Shown piece after piece: positions 1 to 10,741 of a stretch of DNA of 64,000 nt. The stretch's first letter is position 1, and every line of letters begins with the position of its first letter. The stretch covers positions 372,531 to 436,530 of the forward strand of contig JANVCC010000270.1 in the NCBI GenBank assembly GCA_025345505.1, written 5' to 3'. The position numbers and the translations under genes were made by a program. Source of the DNA: Todiramphus chloris collaris. Lineage: Eukaryota > Chordata > Aves > Coraciiformes > Alcedinidae. The notes under the pieces are model-generated. The model was not told where the DNA came from and made no database searches. It saw nothing but the letters and a program-made list of their open reading frames with translations.

Positions 1-960
1 GTGATATTTATCAGATACTGCAAGTCTGTTGCTTTTTATGTGGCCCTGATGTCCCCCACCCTTCAGTTTAGTATATCTACATGCTTACATATTATCACTG
101 GGGTAGCAGGCAATAAAAGTGCCAGAAAGTCTAAAGGAGCAAAGCAGAGAAGTCCCAAACAGCTCCCAGCTGCCGCAGGCTGGAGTGGTTCGTGTGTTTG
201 GAGTTTTGGTCTGGTTGGGGTTTTTCCCCGCATTAAGACTGTGCTTTTACCTGGCTGCAGTAATTAAATGCTTGTTCAAATTACCTCGTGTGTGTGAAGA
301 GTGATGGCTCTGTTGAAACCTGGGGTTCTGCTCAGTCCGGCGTGGCTGGCTGCAGATGAGGAGAGGTAGGAGACCCTGGCCCGGGTGGAGAAGAGGAGTG
401 ATCTATTAATCCAGACATCTCCATTCGCTTTCATGTCTCCTGTCGTATTTGCGAGCTTCATAGGACTCCGTTAGTCCCGGCCTGGCCTGGAGAGCAGGAC
501 CAAGTGCGTTTCTGGGCAGTTTAGTGTGGGTTGCTTTCAGTGTCCCTTTGTGCCATGCCTCCTGTGTTCCCTTTATAATTAAATTGCAGTAGTTTTATGT
601 ATAGAGACATTTGTATGGTGTTCGATTAATATGTTCTGCTTCTGAACTAAATGTTCCCCAACTGACTTTTTTGCGTTTACACAAGGCTTACAAATAATAT
701 ATATAATAAAATACATTTCGAGGATGTGTTCCTTAGCAGCAGTTTAGTTCCAGCATGGCAAGCAGACTAGTTTACCAGCTTCGTGGGTTTAACTGAGCAC
801 AGTAACATCCCAAATGAGACAATTAAAAATACCTATTACTATTCAGATGCTTCTGATTATAGAGCTATGAGCTTTATGAGAAGCAGAGTTAATGGAATTG
901 TGTTTGATTACTTCAAATAATTGAAATTATAGAATTAGCATAATTGGAGTGGGATCAGCA
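1..960. other. Gene-free AT-rich stretch, possibly 3'-UTR-like
   Basis: No open frame here resembles a known protein. The part from about 540 to 720 is AT-rich and contains a canonical AATAAA, described separately, so this could be the end of a 3' untranslated region of a gene lying left of the window. Nothing else supports that: there is no upstream coding exon to anchor it, and AT-rich intergenic DNA produces AATAAA often. I would treat the stretch as unassigned. Confidence 0.4.
705..731 (+). promoter_or_regulatory. Candidate polyadenylation signal with GU-rich downstream element
   Basis: AATAAA lies at 705-710 inside an AT-rich run and is followed about 15 bases later by GTGTTCC at 725-731, the usual order and spacing of a vertebrate cleavage and polyadenylation site. 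The arrangement is seen directly; its use is inference. Single AATAAA hexamers occur many times by chance in a window of this size, so only 3'-end reads would settle it. Confidence 0.22.
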
Positions 961-1386
961 GCCAGCCATGACTCAGCTACTCCCTTGGATGCAGAGCTGC
1001 TGCTCCTGAGCTCCGTGGTACCCTGCATAGCGCGGCTGCCTTTGGGCAGGAGGACAGGCTGCTTTCAGAAGAGCCTGAGGGCAGGAACATGTAGAGCTTC
1101 CTTGGAAATGGAGCAGGGTGCAAGTAGAGTACCTCCATTTGAAATAAGAAATAAATTAGATGAGATCCTTTGTGCTACTTCTGTTCACTAACCTGGTCAA
1201 ACGTGACGCTTTTGAACTGGATGTCTGTTAAGAAACAGCCTGGCTCGGTCGTTGTGAAAGTGCTCCTCTGGTGACAGGTCCTGCTGAGGTCTCTTATTAG
1301 CCTCTTCTTCTCCCAGGGGATCTGGTCTTTTTATTTTGTATATGTTTTTGCATGTGGAAAACTTACAAAGGCATTCTTTGTTTATT

Positions 1387-1454
1387 TGTGCGTATACGTG
1401 TGCACATACGTATAACTTCTCTGTGTACATACACGTAACTTGTGTGCACACACA
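1387..1454. repeat. Alternating purine-pyrimidine tract (Z-DNA prone)
   Basis: Positions 1387-1414 are 28 bases of strict pyrimidine-purine alternation mixing TG, CG, TA and CA steps. Two shorter alternating runs follow at 1422-1437 and 1441-1454. The tract is degenerate rather than a clean (TG)n, consistent with an old microsatellite that has accumulated substitutions. Alternating TG/CG steps are the classic sequence for left-handed DNA. Further fragments of the same kind occur near 1535-1545 and 1569-1580, on the far side of the duplicated segment at 1472-1534. Confidence 0.75.
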
Positions 1455-1471
1455 ACTTCTGCGCGTACAAA

Positions 1472-1534
1472 GAGCCCAGACCTCTGCAGCCCCTGCCTCA
1501 CCAGGTTGGGATGACTGCTTTAACCAGGTTCAAA
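1472..1534 (+). repeat. 63-bp direct repeat, copy A
   Basis: This 63-base segment recurs 916 bases downstream at 2388-2451 with about five differences, roughly 92 percent identity by eye, in the same orientation. Both copies share the core CTCACCAGGTTGG and end in CAGGTTCAAA. This copy is embedded in the degenerate alternating tract, with TG/TA-type sequence on both sides. I do not recognise the unit as a named repeat. It has no poly-A tail and I see no clear target-site duplication. Confidence 0.85.
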
Positions 1535-2029
1535 TGTATACATGTGAAGAACATTTTTGTGTGTAGAGGCATATACGTATTATCGGTCTCTATATATGGA
1601 TATCTATTGAGTAAAACATTTTGGAGCACTTCAGCCTAATACACTGGTTCAGCAAGTCTAAATGATGCCAACATCCGCATGTGTGCCCTCTGTTGAGCTT
1701 GCTGCAGGACAGTGCCGGGTCGCCGCTGTCTTTGCAAGCAGCGGTAATTATGAGCTGCACAAATAAGCAGTGACCTGTCTTCAAGTCGTCTTCGGTAACT
1801 CTTCCCACTGACTGACTGTTAGCATCTTTTACCAGTGTAATCAGGGAGTTTATAGCACGGCTCAATGTGGCGTGGCTTAGGCTATTCAAAAGCGTACATT
1901 TCTAGACCTTTAAGTAGCCCAGTACAGTAAAATCTTTGTTCCTTACAGAATGTATGCGTGTGTGTAGTATGTATTTATCCGATCTGGAGTAAGCACTGAT
2001 CTTTAATTACTGAATAAAGATATTGAACA

Positions 2030-2275
2030 GGTGTGGGTAGCTTCCTTCCCCCTGCAGGGTGTATCTGCAGGCGCCGAGGAGAGCTTGGCTCTGCAGTGCG
2101 GAAGGGCTCACCTGCCCGTGCCCGGGCAGAGGGAGGGAGGCTGGGCACGCAGCACCCGAACCCCCAGAAATCGGGCGTTTCCAGTGATGAATTATGCCTC
2201 ATCCTAACATCCCGCTAGTGTGGTTGGCGAGCCGGGGCTGGAGCGCGGGGTGGTTTATAGCGGAAAAATGGCTTT
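2030..2275. other. GC-rich patch, no gene recognised
   Basis: This patch is clearly more GC-rich than its surroundings and has scattered CpGs, including the perfect 10-bp palindrome TGCCCGGGCA at 2119-2128. Open frames pass through it on both strands, as expected in GC-rich DNA, but the translations are proline/arginine-rich and match no family I know. It could be a small unmethylated patch; sequence alone does not decide. Confidence 0.4.
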
Positions 2276-2387
2276 TCAATGGCTAGCACACCCTCGGACC
2301 CCTTCTCCTCCTGGGCTGGTGGTGTGAGGAGATATAAAGCAGCATTTTTCTAGCTGCCTGGTGGAACAATGGGCGCTCTGTTAGCGG

Positions 2388-2451
2388 GAGCCCAAACCTC
2401 TGTAGCCCCTGCCTCACCAGGTTGGAATGACTGCTTAAACCCAGGTTCAAA
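2388..2451 (+). repeat. 64-bp direct repeat, copy B
   Basis: This is the second copy of the segment at 1472-1534. It differs by three G/A or C/T transitions, one further substitution and one inserted base near the 3' end. Its flanks, a short GC-rich stretch on the left and ordinary sequence on the right, are unlike those of copy A, so similarity stops sharply at both ends. That pattern fits either two insertions of one short interspersed repeat or a local templated duplication. Confidence 0.85.
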
Positions 2452-3697
2452 GCCCTTGGCCTCCAAGTGCTTTAATTTAGCACTATTTTTGCTGCTCTAG
2501 CCTCTGTTTTTTCTGCTTTAACCGTCTAAGGTCTCCTTGTTTTGCAGGGAACTAAGCAGCTCCTTTTTATAATTAGATTAAAGATAATCAAATGAAGACT
2601 TGGGTACTTTTTAATGTCATTTAATCTCTTTTATTTTTTTCTTTAAACTTTTCCAAAATTGCTTTTTATCACTGTTGCCTAGCTTCTTGTAAGTTTACAC
2701 CTTTTTTTTCTTTTCACTGTCTTTCAAGTTTCTGGTTTTCTGGTTTAAAAAAAAAAAATCGTTTGACAGGTATTTTTCAGCATTTTTATTTGATGCCATA
2801 AAATAAACCTTTACCAGGTGTTTTTAGGTATTATTCACAACACTTTCTTTCTTTCACTGTCAGTTTTCCCAGAGCTGACTGGCGTGAAAATAAAAGGGAA
2901 TGCAAAAAGAAGCATGCAAAAAGGATACAAATTAAGTGTAAAAACCCACAAATACGGAGTGAGGGGTAAGGAGCAGCATGGAACTGCAGCCCAAAGAGGG
3001 CTGTGCATTCGTAAAAGCAGCAAGTAAGTGCTGCAACAATTTGCTTCTAGTTGTAAAACATAAAAACACGATCCCACACTTAGGCATTATTCAAATAATA
3101 ATCACTCAAAAGTTTGTTAAAACCGCTGCTTGGTGCTAAAGCCATGAAAAAGCGTGTGAGGGCTGATCTCAAGTTTCTAAAGGAAAGATTGTTTCGAACT
3201 TAACTTTTCCATTCCTTCATAATGCACAATTAATACAAATATATTTGGAACAGGGGAAAAAAAAAATCCTTATCTGGTACCAAAGACCGAAATCGTGATT
3301 ATGTATAAACCAAAGAAACCACGTGAACAACCAGCTTTGAAAAAAGCAGGAGGGAGGGTAGAGGGGAGATGATCTGAACTTACAGTGGGTAGGGTATTAC
3401 CGTGCTCTTTGTCTAGTCCAAAAACTTGTGCTGGAGAAGACAACAGGAGATTGCTACCTGGGTCTGGCAGCAGTCGCTGTGGTGATCAGGTTTCCAGGCG
3501 GTTGGAGTGGAGGGTTCCTGAGGGGTGCTGGCTGATGAGTCATCTCCTCATTGTCAAAGCGGTGCTAACAGTCCTAAGGATTGCCCTTCTCCTTTTTTCC
3601 TAACAAGATCATCACCAGCTTTTCCTTCTGTTTCTTGGCTTTCACACATTTGGGTGAATTTTTTGTGATTATAATTGTGCAGCGCGTTGTGATAAGT
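2452..3697. other. Gene-free stretch, T-rich in part
   Basis: From about 2620 to 2760 one strand is strongly T-rich and ends in an A12 run at 2747-2758. Beyond it the sequence is ordinary, with short open frames only. No exon, RNA gene or transposon is recognised. Confidence 0.55.
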
Positions 3698-3786
3698 TGG
3701 TTTTGGGGTTTTGTTGGTTGGTTAGGTTTTTGGGTTTGGGGTTTTTTTTTGGTTTGGTTGGGCTTTGTTTTGTTGGGTTTTTTAAC

Positions 3787-3826
<40 letters not shown>
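3698..3826 (+). repeat. GT-only low-complexity tract ending in T38
   Basis: From 3698 the + strand is almost entirely G and T, with units such as TTGGTTGG, TTTTGGGG and TTTGGTTTGG, and ends in 38 consecutive T residues (3789-3826) at the assembly gap. Only an isolated A or C interrupts it. The tract probably grew by slippage of a poly-T core with G substitutions. Related shorter tracts occur elsewhere in this window in both orientations. Confidence 0.85.
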
Positions 3827-3926
3827 NNNNNNNNNNNNNNNNNNNNNNNNNNNNNNNNNNNNNNNNNNNNNNNNNNNNNNNNNNNNNNNNNNNNNNNNNN
3901 NNNNNNNNNNNNNNNNNNNNNNNNNN
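3827..3926. other. Assembly gap of exactly 100 N
   Basis: One hundred consecutive N residues with T homopolymer on both sides. The round length is the usual placeholder for a gap of unknown size, so true length and content are unknown. The break almost certainly reflects failure to sequence or assemble through the homopolymer. Open frames predicted across it, poly-Phe on one strand and poly-Lys on the other, are artefacts. Confidence 0.98.
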
Positions 3927-3951
3927 TTTTTTTTTTTTTTTTTTTTTTTTT
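3927..3951 (+). repeat. T25 homopolymer right of the gap
   Basis: Twenty-five T residues continue the homopolymer on the right side of the gap. It is separated from the CR1 tail at 3983 by about 30 bases of unique-looking sequence. Confidence 0.9.
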
Positions 3952-3982
3952 GCTCTTGTGTGTTGTAAAATGGTTGGAATTG

Positions 3983-4042
3983 TAGAATAATAGAATATCT
4001 CAAGGTGGAAGGGACTTATAAGGATCACTGAGTCCAAACCCA
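3983..4042 (-). mobile_element. CR1 LINE fragment (3' tail only)
   Basis: Read on the minus strand this matches the 3' end of avian CR1 non-LTR retrotransposons: a GG(T)TTGGACT-type block, then a CCCTTCCA block, then the ATTCTATtATTCTA tail (3983-3997 on +). CR1 copies are usually severely 5'-truncated and lack a poly-A tail, as here; only about 60 bp is recognisable. No coding part remains. It is one of the two best indicators that the host is a bird. Subfamily cannot be assigned by eye. Confidence 0.82.
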
Positions 4043-7000
4043 TTGAGTTTTTAGAAGCAGAGACCTTCAGACCTGGGATGTACTAGATGTGAGAATAGGA
4101 TATGGAAGAGTTTAAATGTTGGTAATTCTGTGCTCAAGAAAAGGCTCTTTTGATGTTTAGAGAAGGTGGACAGTATTTTGGCCAGTAGTTTCATAAAGAA
4201 GGTGTCAAAGACATGGGCAGATGTTGAAGTGTTTGCCCATCACAGTAGTTGTTTGTTGACTGGAGGTTGCAGTCGCAGTTCCTACTGCGGAGGAGCCCCT
4301 CGGATCGCAACGGTGGATGCATGCGGTTAAGATACTGTGCTTGATAGTGATAGAAACACCCCAAAAATGGGAGTGGGAAATGAGCAATTGTTAGAATTGG
4401 GGGAAAAATAAGAGTTTACGGCCCTGCATTACTCTTGCAGATAGAGGGTAGAAATGGCTGGATGCTGGAAGCAGGGCTAGGGATACAGTTTTCTAGCCCA
4501 TAGAGCTGCTGTGTATTTTTGCAAATCAAACTAGCAGCAATTCAGGCATATCTTAACATATTCTAAACTTCCAGAGACTTGCACAACCGTGACTTGAGGG
4601 AGAATAAAGTGAATGTTATCTTAAAAGATGGGTTAAGTATTCCTGATTTCTGAGATCACAAGGAATCTTTTAGCCAGCTGGAGCCTTCAGGTTATTCAAA
4701 AATTCTAAGTAGAAATATAGATGGATAATTAAATAAATAGTTGTCTTCCTCTTAATTTTTCATTTATAGGGCCAATAGCTCTTACATTTCCTGAGGCACT
4801 CTGCATATATTATTGAGGTAGTATGTTAAAATGATTTCGCCTCATTTATCCTCCCCCACAAAATAGTTGAGATGTAACTTTCCAAAGAAAACATCTGAAA
4901 CATTTAATTTTACCTGTCACTTCTTTTCGTTTTCCCTGTTAAGAGTAAAACTTTGGGCTGCAGATTTCTAATGGAGAGTTTTCATGTGAAGGTTAGGATA
5001 AACAGAAGTATGATTTAACAGCCAGAGACCAGAAAATGACTAATGGGCAACTTTAATCCGTTTTCCAGGTCCTAGGTACGCAGAATTGAAAGCTATAAAG
5101 GTAACAAAGGTTATCAAGACCTAGAGATAAGAATTAGAAGTTCTTGCGTTTCGTGTCTAAAACTGGAGTTGCCTCATTTTTCTTTCTACTATGTGAAGCA
5201 GTAATTCCTTGGATTTACTCTATTCACGCTGTCAAGTTAGTACAACATTGTGATTTATCTCATTTGAGGAATAGGTATTTCTGTAATTAGCTTGGTTCCT
5301 CTAGGAGTGTTCTGTACTGCTACCCAGCCAGGTGCTGTGGGTAAAGGCTTGCGTTGTTTCGCAGGACTCTGTTTGAGTATCTTCTCTATCATCTTGATGA
5401 ACTTTACAGTTTGGGGTGATGGTGTTGGATTAACTGCTTTGTCCCAGTCTCTCTATCGAAGTCTTTTCCACTCGGAAGCATTCAAATTGCAGGTGATGGT
5501 GATGGTTCTATCAGCTCACCTTACTGCCTCCTGCAGCCTCTGTGTTTCTGCTCTTGGCAGATGCCACTCTGTCAGAATCCGTCCAGCTCGGCTCCTAGGT
5601 TTGACACATCCCCATTAGACAGGAACATGCCACAGAAGAGCTTTCCTGATGTTGTGCAAGCAGAAGCAGTGACTGAGCCCTGCTAGTTATACACTGAGTT
5701 ACTTTTACTGAGTCCGAGGAGAAGCTGGAGTAGTAGGTGTTTTAAAATAAAAGCTTTTATAACGGACTAGCTGTAGAAAACTAGATCACGTTTTGGAACA
5801 GATCATTCCTAAATATGTGCAACTGTGCTTATGATGCTTCTGTACAAATACTAAAAGGGAGTTATGACTGGACACGTTGGTTGGTTTTCCTTTTGCAATA
5901 AGGTTGAAGCTGAATGAATTGGATGGAGTGTTTGTCAAACCGATCTCACTGACAAAATGGGCTGAGCTTTAAAAAGCGTTACGCAGCTCTCGAGCCTGTC
6001 CTGCAGTTGCTTGGTATCTGTCTTGCTGTTGCTTTTTGCTCGAGGTTGTTGTATATAGTGAAGGAGCCACTGACCCAGGAACGTCTTCTCAGCGGTGAAG
6101 GGGTGGCCTGACAGCAGGGCGAGCAGCAGCCAGAGCCAGCCCGGGCTGTGCAGTGCTGCTGGGGCATCGGCCGCGCGCAGAGGGAGGCTGGCGACTCCTT
6201 ACGCCTTGGAGAACGGGGAAAATGCTCGTTACTTTCTAAAGGGCCTTGTAACATTGTCCTACGCTCTGCCTGAGGAAGCTGGGGGACAGCCAGTGAAATC
6301 CCCAGATTATAACGAGTTGCAACATGTAAAAGCCACTTAGAACATGTAAGAAATTTCCATAAATCATTTGGTTTGGTTTTTTTATTCTCTGCTGCTTGAG
6401 CACATAGAGTTCCCATACATTCGTGTGCCTGCACAGTAGCCCTCAGCATGGACTTCCCTGGCTGGTGAGCATTGCTCTTCATCCTTGAATTTTGCCCAGT
6501 ATCTTCTAATCCCAGCTTGATTTCTAAAATTATAAAGTTCTAACAGCTGCAAAAGATGCACTGTTTTCCACTAGAGGAAGAATTTGTATCATAAACCTAA
6601 ACAGATCACTTTTTGCCTTGCAAACTTCATGAAGTTTATAGTCTAGGTTGTTTGGCCTTCTGACATAGCTGTTGATGCTCTGAATCGATCTTCCTCCAGT
6701 CATCATACACGTGCCTTCACATCCGTGCCCAGGACAGCAGTGGTGTGATGTGAGCAGCAGTGCCTGTGATGCCCTCCTCAGAGGGAGCCCCGGGTCACCG
6801 GCTTTGTCTTTAGCCTGAGCCTGGGACCCCGCTCGCTGACCCGACTGCTTGCCAACGATTTCAGGTTTTCTGTGGTAGACGCAGTTCGCTTGTCTGTCGG
6901 GCATGGCCGAGTGTGAGCCTGTGCTTGTCGTTTCACTGCTGAGTTCTAGTTTGAGACAATGAGGATTTGCATCACTTTTGTGTGTTTTAGCTCGTGGCAG

Positions 7001-9425
7001 TGGTGACTGGTATTTGGGATAGCCGTACCTCTTCTTAGGAGTGCTTTAAATATCATTTAATGGACTGGTTTCTGTGGTTGTAACTTTCCAAGTGTGCAGT
7101 TATCCCATTAGAACTCCACCAGAGTCAGAGAGCAATAATTTCATTTTAAGGGAGTGGAGGGGAGCTTTGGGACCTGTGTTCATTTTGATGCTGAACTCTT
7201 TCTCACACCCACTAGAAATTCCATCCTGAATATCTTCACTGAAACAGATATATTTCCATGAAATACTGCTCTTTAAAAGTACAGGAATTCTAAAGCAAGC
7301 AAGCTTCCTCTATCTGTAGACTTTTATTAATTGAAGAGTATAGGCTGAAAATGGTTTCTGGACTATAGGAACAGATATTTGTATGACTGCACCGCTGGCC
7401 AGGGTGGGAGGGGGAGCAAGGGAGCCCATTTCCAGCACTGCTGATTCAGTTGAAACACAGAACAGAGGAAGGAGATAAGTGTTCCTGAAATCCATTGCCA
7501 GCAGTACCTGGGGTCTGAGGTACGTTTGTTCCTATGTAAGCTTTGATAACCTTAAAAATAAACAAACACTAACTGTTTCCCAGAGCCTGCCATGGAATAT
7601 GGGCAGCATAAAGGATCAGCGTGCTGCGGTTTGCATTACCAACAGCCCTGAGCTAAACTCTTTATTCACTATTAACTCTAATGCAAACTTTGCCCTCCTC
7701 ATTTGCCTGTAAACTGCTCATCATGTCAGGGGACATCGGAGTGGCGTCCCCTTCGCACTAGTGCCCCGCAGCTCCTTTGATGGAAAGTCTGATCCTGCCT
7801 CAGCCCCAGGCACCAAGCATCACAGTTGCTGTTTCTGCTGTTTGTTTTCACACAAGCAGGCTTGGAATAATTGCACTTTTTTTCCCCTCTTATTTTATCA
7901 TCCCTTCATTTCCTCTGCTGTCGTCGTGCAGTGCCCCGTGCTCGGTGACAGGATGCTGCGTGGTGGCTCGGTGCTGCCCGGCTCCGTCACTCCTGCCAGC
8001 AGCACGCTGCGGGGCAGACCTGGTCACCAGCGGGACAAGGGCAGCTGGTTCCCCGGTATGCCAAAGCCAGGGAGTTACTTCTAAAGCAAATATGTATATA
8101 ATATGGGAAGATTTTTATAGGCTTCTAATCCAATCAAGTTAAAGTACTAACAACATATTTAAACTTGTTGACTCTTTTAGAAAAACATCTGGTTTTAATC
8201 AGGGTTCTTCTTGAGCAAGACATCTATCTCTCTACAATGAGAAATGGCTCTATGATAATGCAGCAAAATTAATTGTTTCTTCTCTGCTTTAGCTGAAGTA
8301 CAGCAGTTGAGCAGTGATCTAAAAAGCATCTCTGCTGAACCTAGCTAGGAGCTGGTTGGCTGTGTTTATCTTTGTGCTTAAGATGTGTCTTGAGAGCTTT
8401 GGAAATGTATTTTATGAATTTGGGGGGGGGATAGCAAAAAGAATTCTGTTTTTAGTGGCCAAAAGTAATACAGATTTTTCAAACCATACTGGGGACAGCG
8501 TTTCCCTGTGCTGCCATTGATAGCGGTTATCTTGGTCATTTGTATTTAGTCTGCTGTCTTGCTGAAGAGCCTGGTTTTCTTAAAGACATTTCAGCCTGAC
8601 AGTTTTTCCTTCTTGCTCTGACTCCACAGATTGGTTGTTTATTACCCAGTTTGGGATCCATTTTTAAGTACTTATTTCATTAACGGCCATTTGTCCGAGC
8701 TGGGGCTTCAGGTGGAGCAGTTTCTGCCAGCAAAGCCTAACACAGGCATAAAGAGCTCGTGGTGCTGGGGCTGGTGATGCGGTATCGATATCCACTTGCA
8801 ATTTCCTAGGTGAGGGCTGTGTCTGCTTGTCAGGATGGATCATGTGAAACTATGTCGGGCAATTAATCACTGCCAATGAGCCATGGCATGCCAAAGCTCT
8901 GCTGCATAACAGCCTCCTTGTTAAGTGCACAAAACCCAAATCCACAAGCCAGACCTCCTCCTTTAAGACCTCCAATACCAGCTACAGAAACATTTGCAGG
9001 AAAATACATTTACTGCAAGAAATAAATGTTGCAGGCTTATAGAGTGGATCGGGGAGGGGGGGCAGGCAGGAAAAGGACAAAATGTGGGGTTTAGCTTGAT
9101 AACTAGTTCACTGGAGTTGATTATGCTGGATAGCTCTAGAGAAAGGCTTCTGATATGACTATAAAATTAATCCATATGAGGTGGGACATAGAAAATAATT
9201 AAAAATTACTTGGAATCTGACTCTTAGGTTTCACAGCAGTGACTGCTGTAAGGGAGAAAGTGTCATTTGTGTTTAGTACTCCTCCTACCTTACATGTTTC
9301 TTCATCCTGATCTCACGGCAGATGCAAACACGTAGGGTAAGAGGAGTAGGGAAAGTCAAAGCTGAATAGTAGCCTGACATACTACCAAAATAAATTAAAT
9401 TCCTGTGACAAGTAAGCCATTGTTA
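4043..9425. other. Gene-free stretch of ordinary composition
   Basis: No convincing coding exon on either strand. The larger open frames, around 5292-5618 (+), 5979-6482 (-) and 6530-6904 (-), give translations without recognisable domains or biased codon use and overlap one another. Small items are a perfect 14-bp palindrome ATAAAAGCTTTTAT at 5747-5760, a G8 run near 8421 and a G-rich run around 9051-9062. A let-7-like decamer at about 4814 is considered and rejected elsewhere. Confidence 0.55.
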
Positions 9426-9452
9426 GGGGGGGAGGGTGTGAGGGGGGAAGGG
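9426..9452 (+). other. G-quadruplex motif
   Basis: Four runs of at least three G occur within 27 bases (G7, G3, G6, G3) separated by loops of 1, 5 and 2 bases. This meets the standard G3+N1-7 four-run rule. Composition is otherwise not unusual around it and no promoter or exon is apparent, so a role is unknown. Formation on the + strand is the prediction. Confidence 0.7.
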
Positions 9453-10676
9453 AAGAGCGTCTTTGACTTCCCTGGCCTATTTAGGAAGTTTGGTCACTGG
9501 TATGAAGCCATACAGCTGCACACAATATAAAGTAAGTTTAATAGCATATTTGGTGAGTTTATAACTTCCCCAGGGCATTTTAACATTAAAAATAGTGATT
9601 GTTAACCTGGTCCATCTGAACTTAAATATGAGCTTACTTTGCAAGAAATGAGGGGTAACGTCTCAAGTACTTTTCTTTGTGTTTTATTATATTGCTTTAT
9701 AGCTGCATTTTGTCTGGTTTTGCCTCTTCTACTCAACAGAGACATTCAAATCTGTGGTCTCAGTAAGGATGGCAATCCCAGCCCTGGATTGGAAATATAT
9801 TCATTTGTAGTTATGCACAGATATTAAAAAATAAACATATAATAAAATGGCAGTTGTATATGACTTTGATGTTATCAGTAAGTCCGTTACATGTTATCTC
9901 TCTGGTGACTAAGGATTTTCACAAGCAGCAGAAACTCTTCTTAAAACATTAGTGCCTCAGACTGATAGCCAAAAAACCACCAACAAATACTGAAAAGCAC
10001 GCAAGAAATTGTGCTGAAAAGAATTACCATTGCCTTACAGGATGGAGTAGATTGCAGGATGTTAAAATGAGGTCCCATTTAGAAAAGCCTATTTCTGTAC
10101 ATCTACCAGACTGTCTTTCGAGGAAGAAAGCTGCTTTCAGATGAGTATGCAACTGGAGACACCCAAGCCATGAGTCGGAATTCCAAAAAATCATTATACT
10201 GGCTTAAAGATGAGAAGATTTAAAAAATAATATCGCTTGGGGGTCGTCTTCTTGCTCATGTATAAGCCTTTATGGTTCGTAGTGTTGGGCGCTCTTCTGC
10301 AAATATAAAACCTCAAAGGTGACGTATTTATCTCTGCAGGCTGGCAGAAACAGTGCTTCTCCATCGCTGCTTCTCTCCTGGGATGGCCCCTGTCAGTGCC
10401 AACCAGCCGCAGCGTGCCGTGCAGGGAGTCCTGGTGCTCTTTCCATATGGCAGTCACTGCTTCTGTTTCCGTGCTCTGCTATTTTGCCACGTTAAGGAGC
10501 AAATTACTTTAAATATATATATCTTTTTGGACTATGAATGAAGTCGTTCCTCCTTCAAAAGTTTCCTTTGCCCCTCTATTAGATGGAAGCAAAATCACAC
10601 TGGGGTGACTTGCAAAAGGGTTTGAGGGCCATTTAAACCTGCAAGGCTCCTGGAGCCACCGATTGCTGTTTATCGT
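9453..10676. other. Gene-free stretch
   Basis: AT-rich to moderate composition with no recognised exon, RNA gene or repeat. Open frames are under 90 codons and unrelated to known proteins. Confidence 0.5.
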
Positions 10677-10741
10677 AGCATCATGGAATGGTGTGGGTGG
10701 AGGGGACCTTTAAAAGTCATCTAGTTCAACCCCTCTGCAGT
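10677..10741 (-). mobile_element. CR1 LINE fragment (3' tail only)
   Basis: On the minus strand this is a second truncated CR1 3' end: a GGGGTTGAACTAGATGA block followed by a GGTCCCCTCCA block and a degenerate CCATGATGC remnant of the ATTCTATG tail. Similarity fades after about 10741, so only some 65 bp remains. The diagnostic middle differs from the copy at 3983-4042, suggesting a different CR1 subfamily or age. Both copies lie in the same orientation. Confidence 0.8.

Noticed and set aside
3581..4043. Open frames made of poly-Phe and poly-Lys across the assembly gap
   Set aside because: They are translations of homopolymer and N residues.
4814..4835. let-7-like start TGAGGTAGTA; a related TGAGGTAGTA also at about 40593
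   Set aside because: Only the first ten bases match. Downstream sequence lacks the complementary arm needed for a pre-miRNA hairpin, and the remaining bases differ from let-7.
5979..6482. 167-codon - open frame
   Set aside because: No recognisable domain, an overlapping + frame, and no splice-site or codon-bias support.
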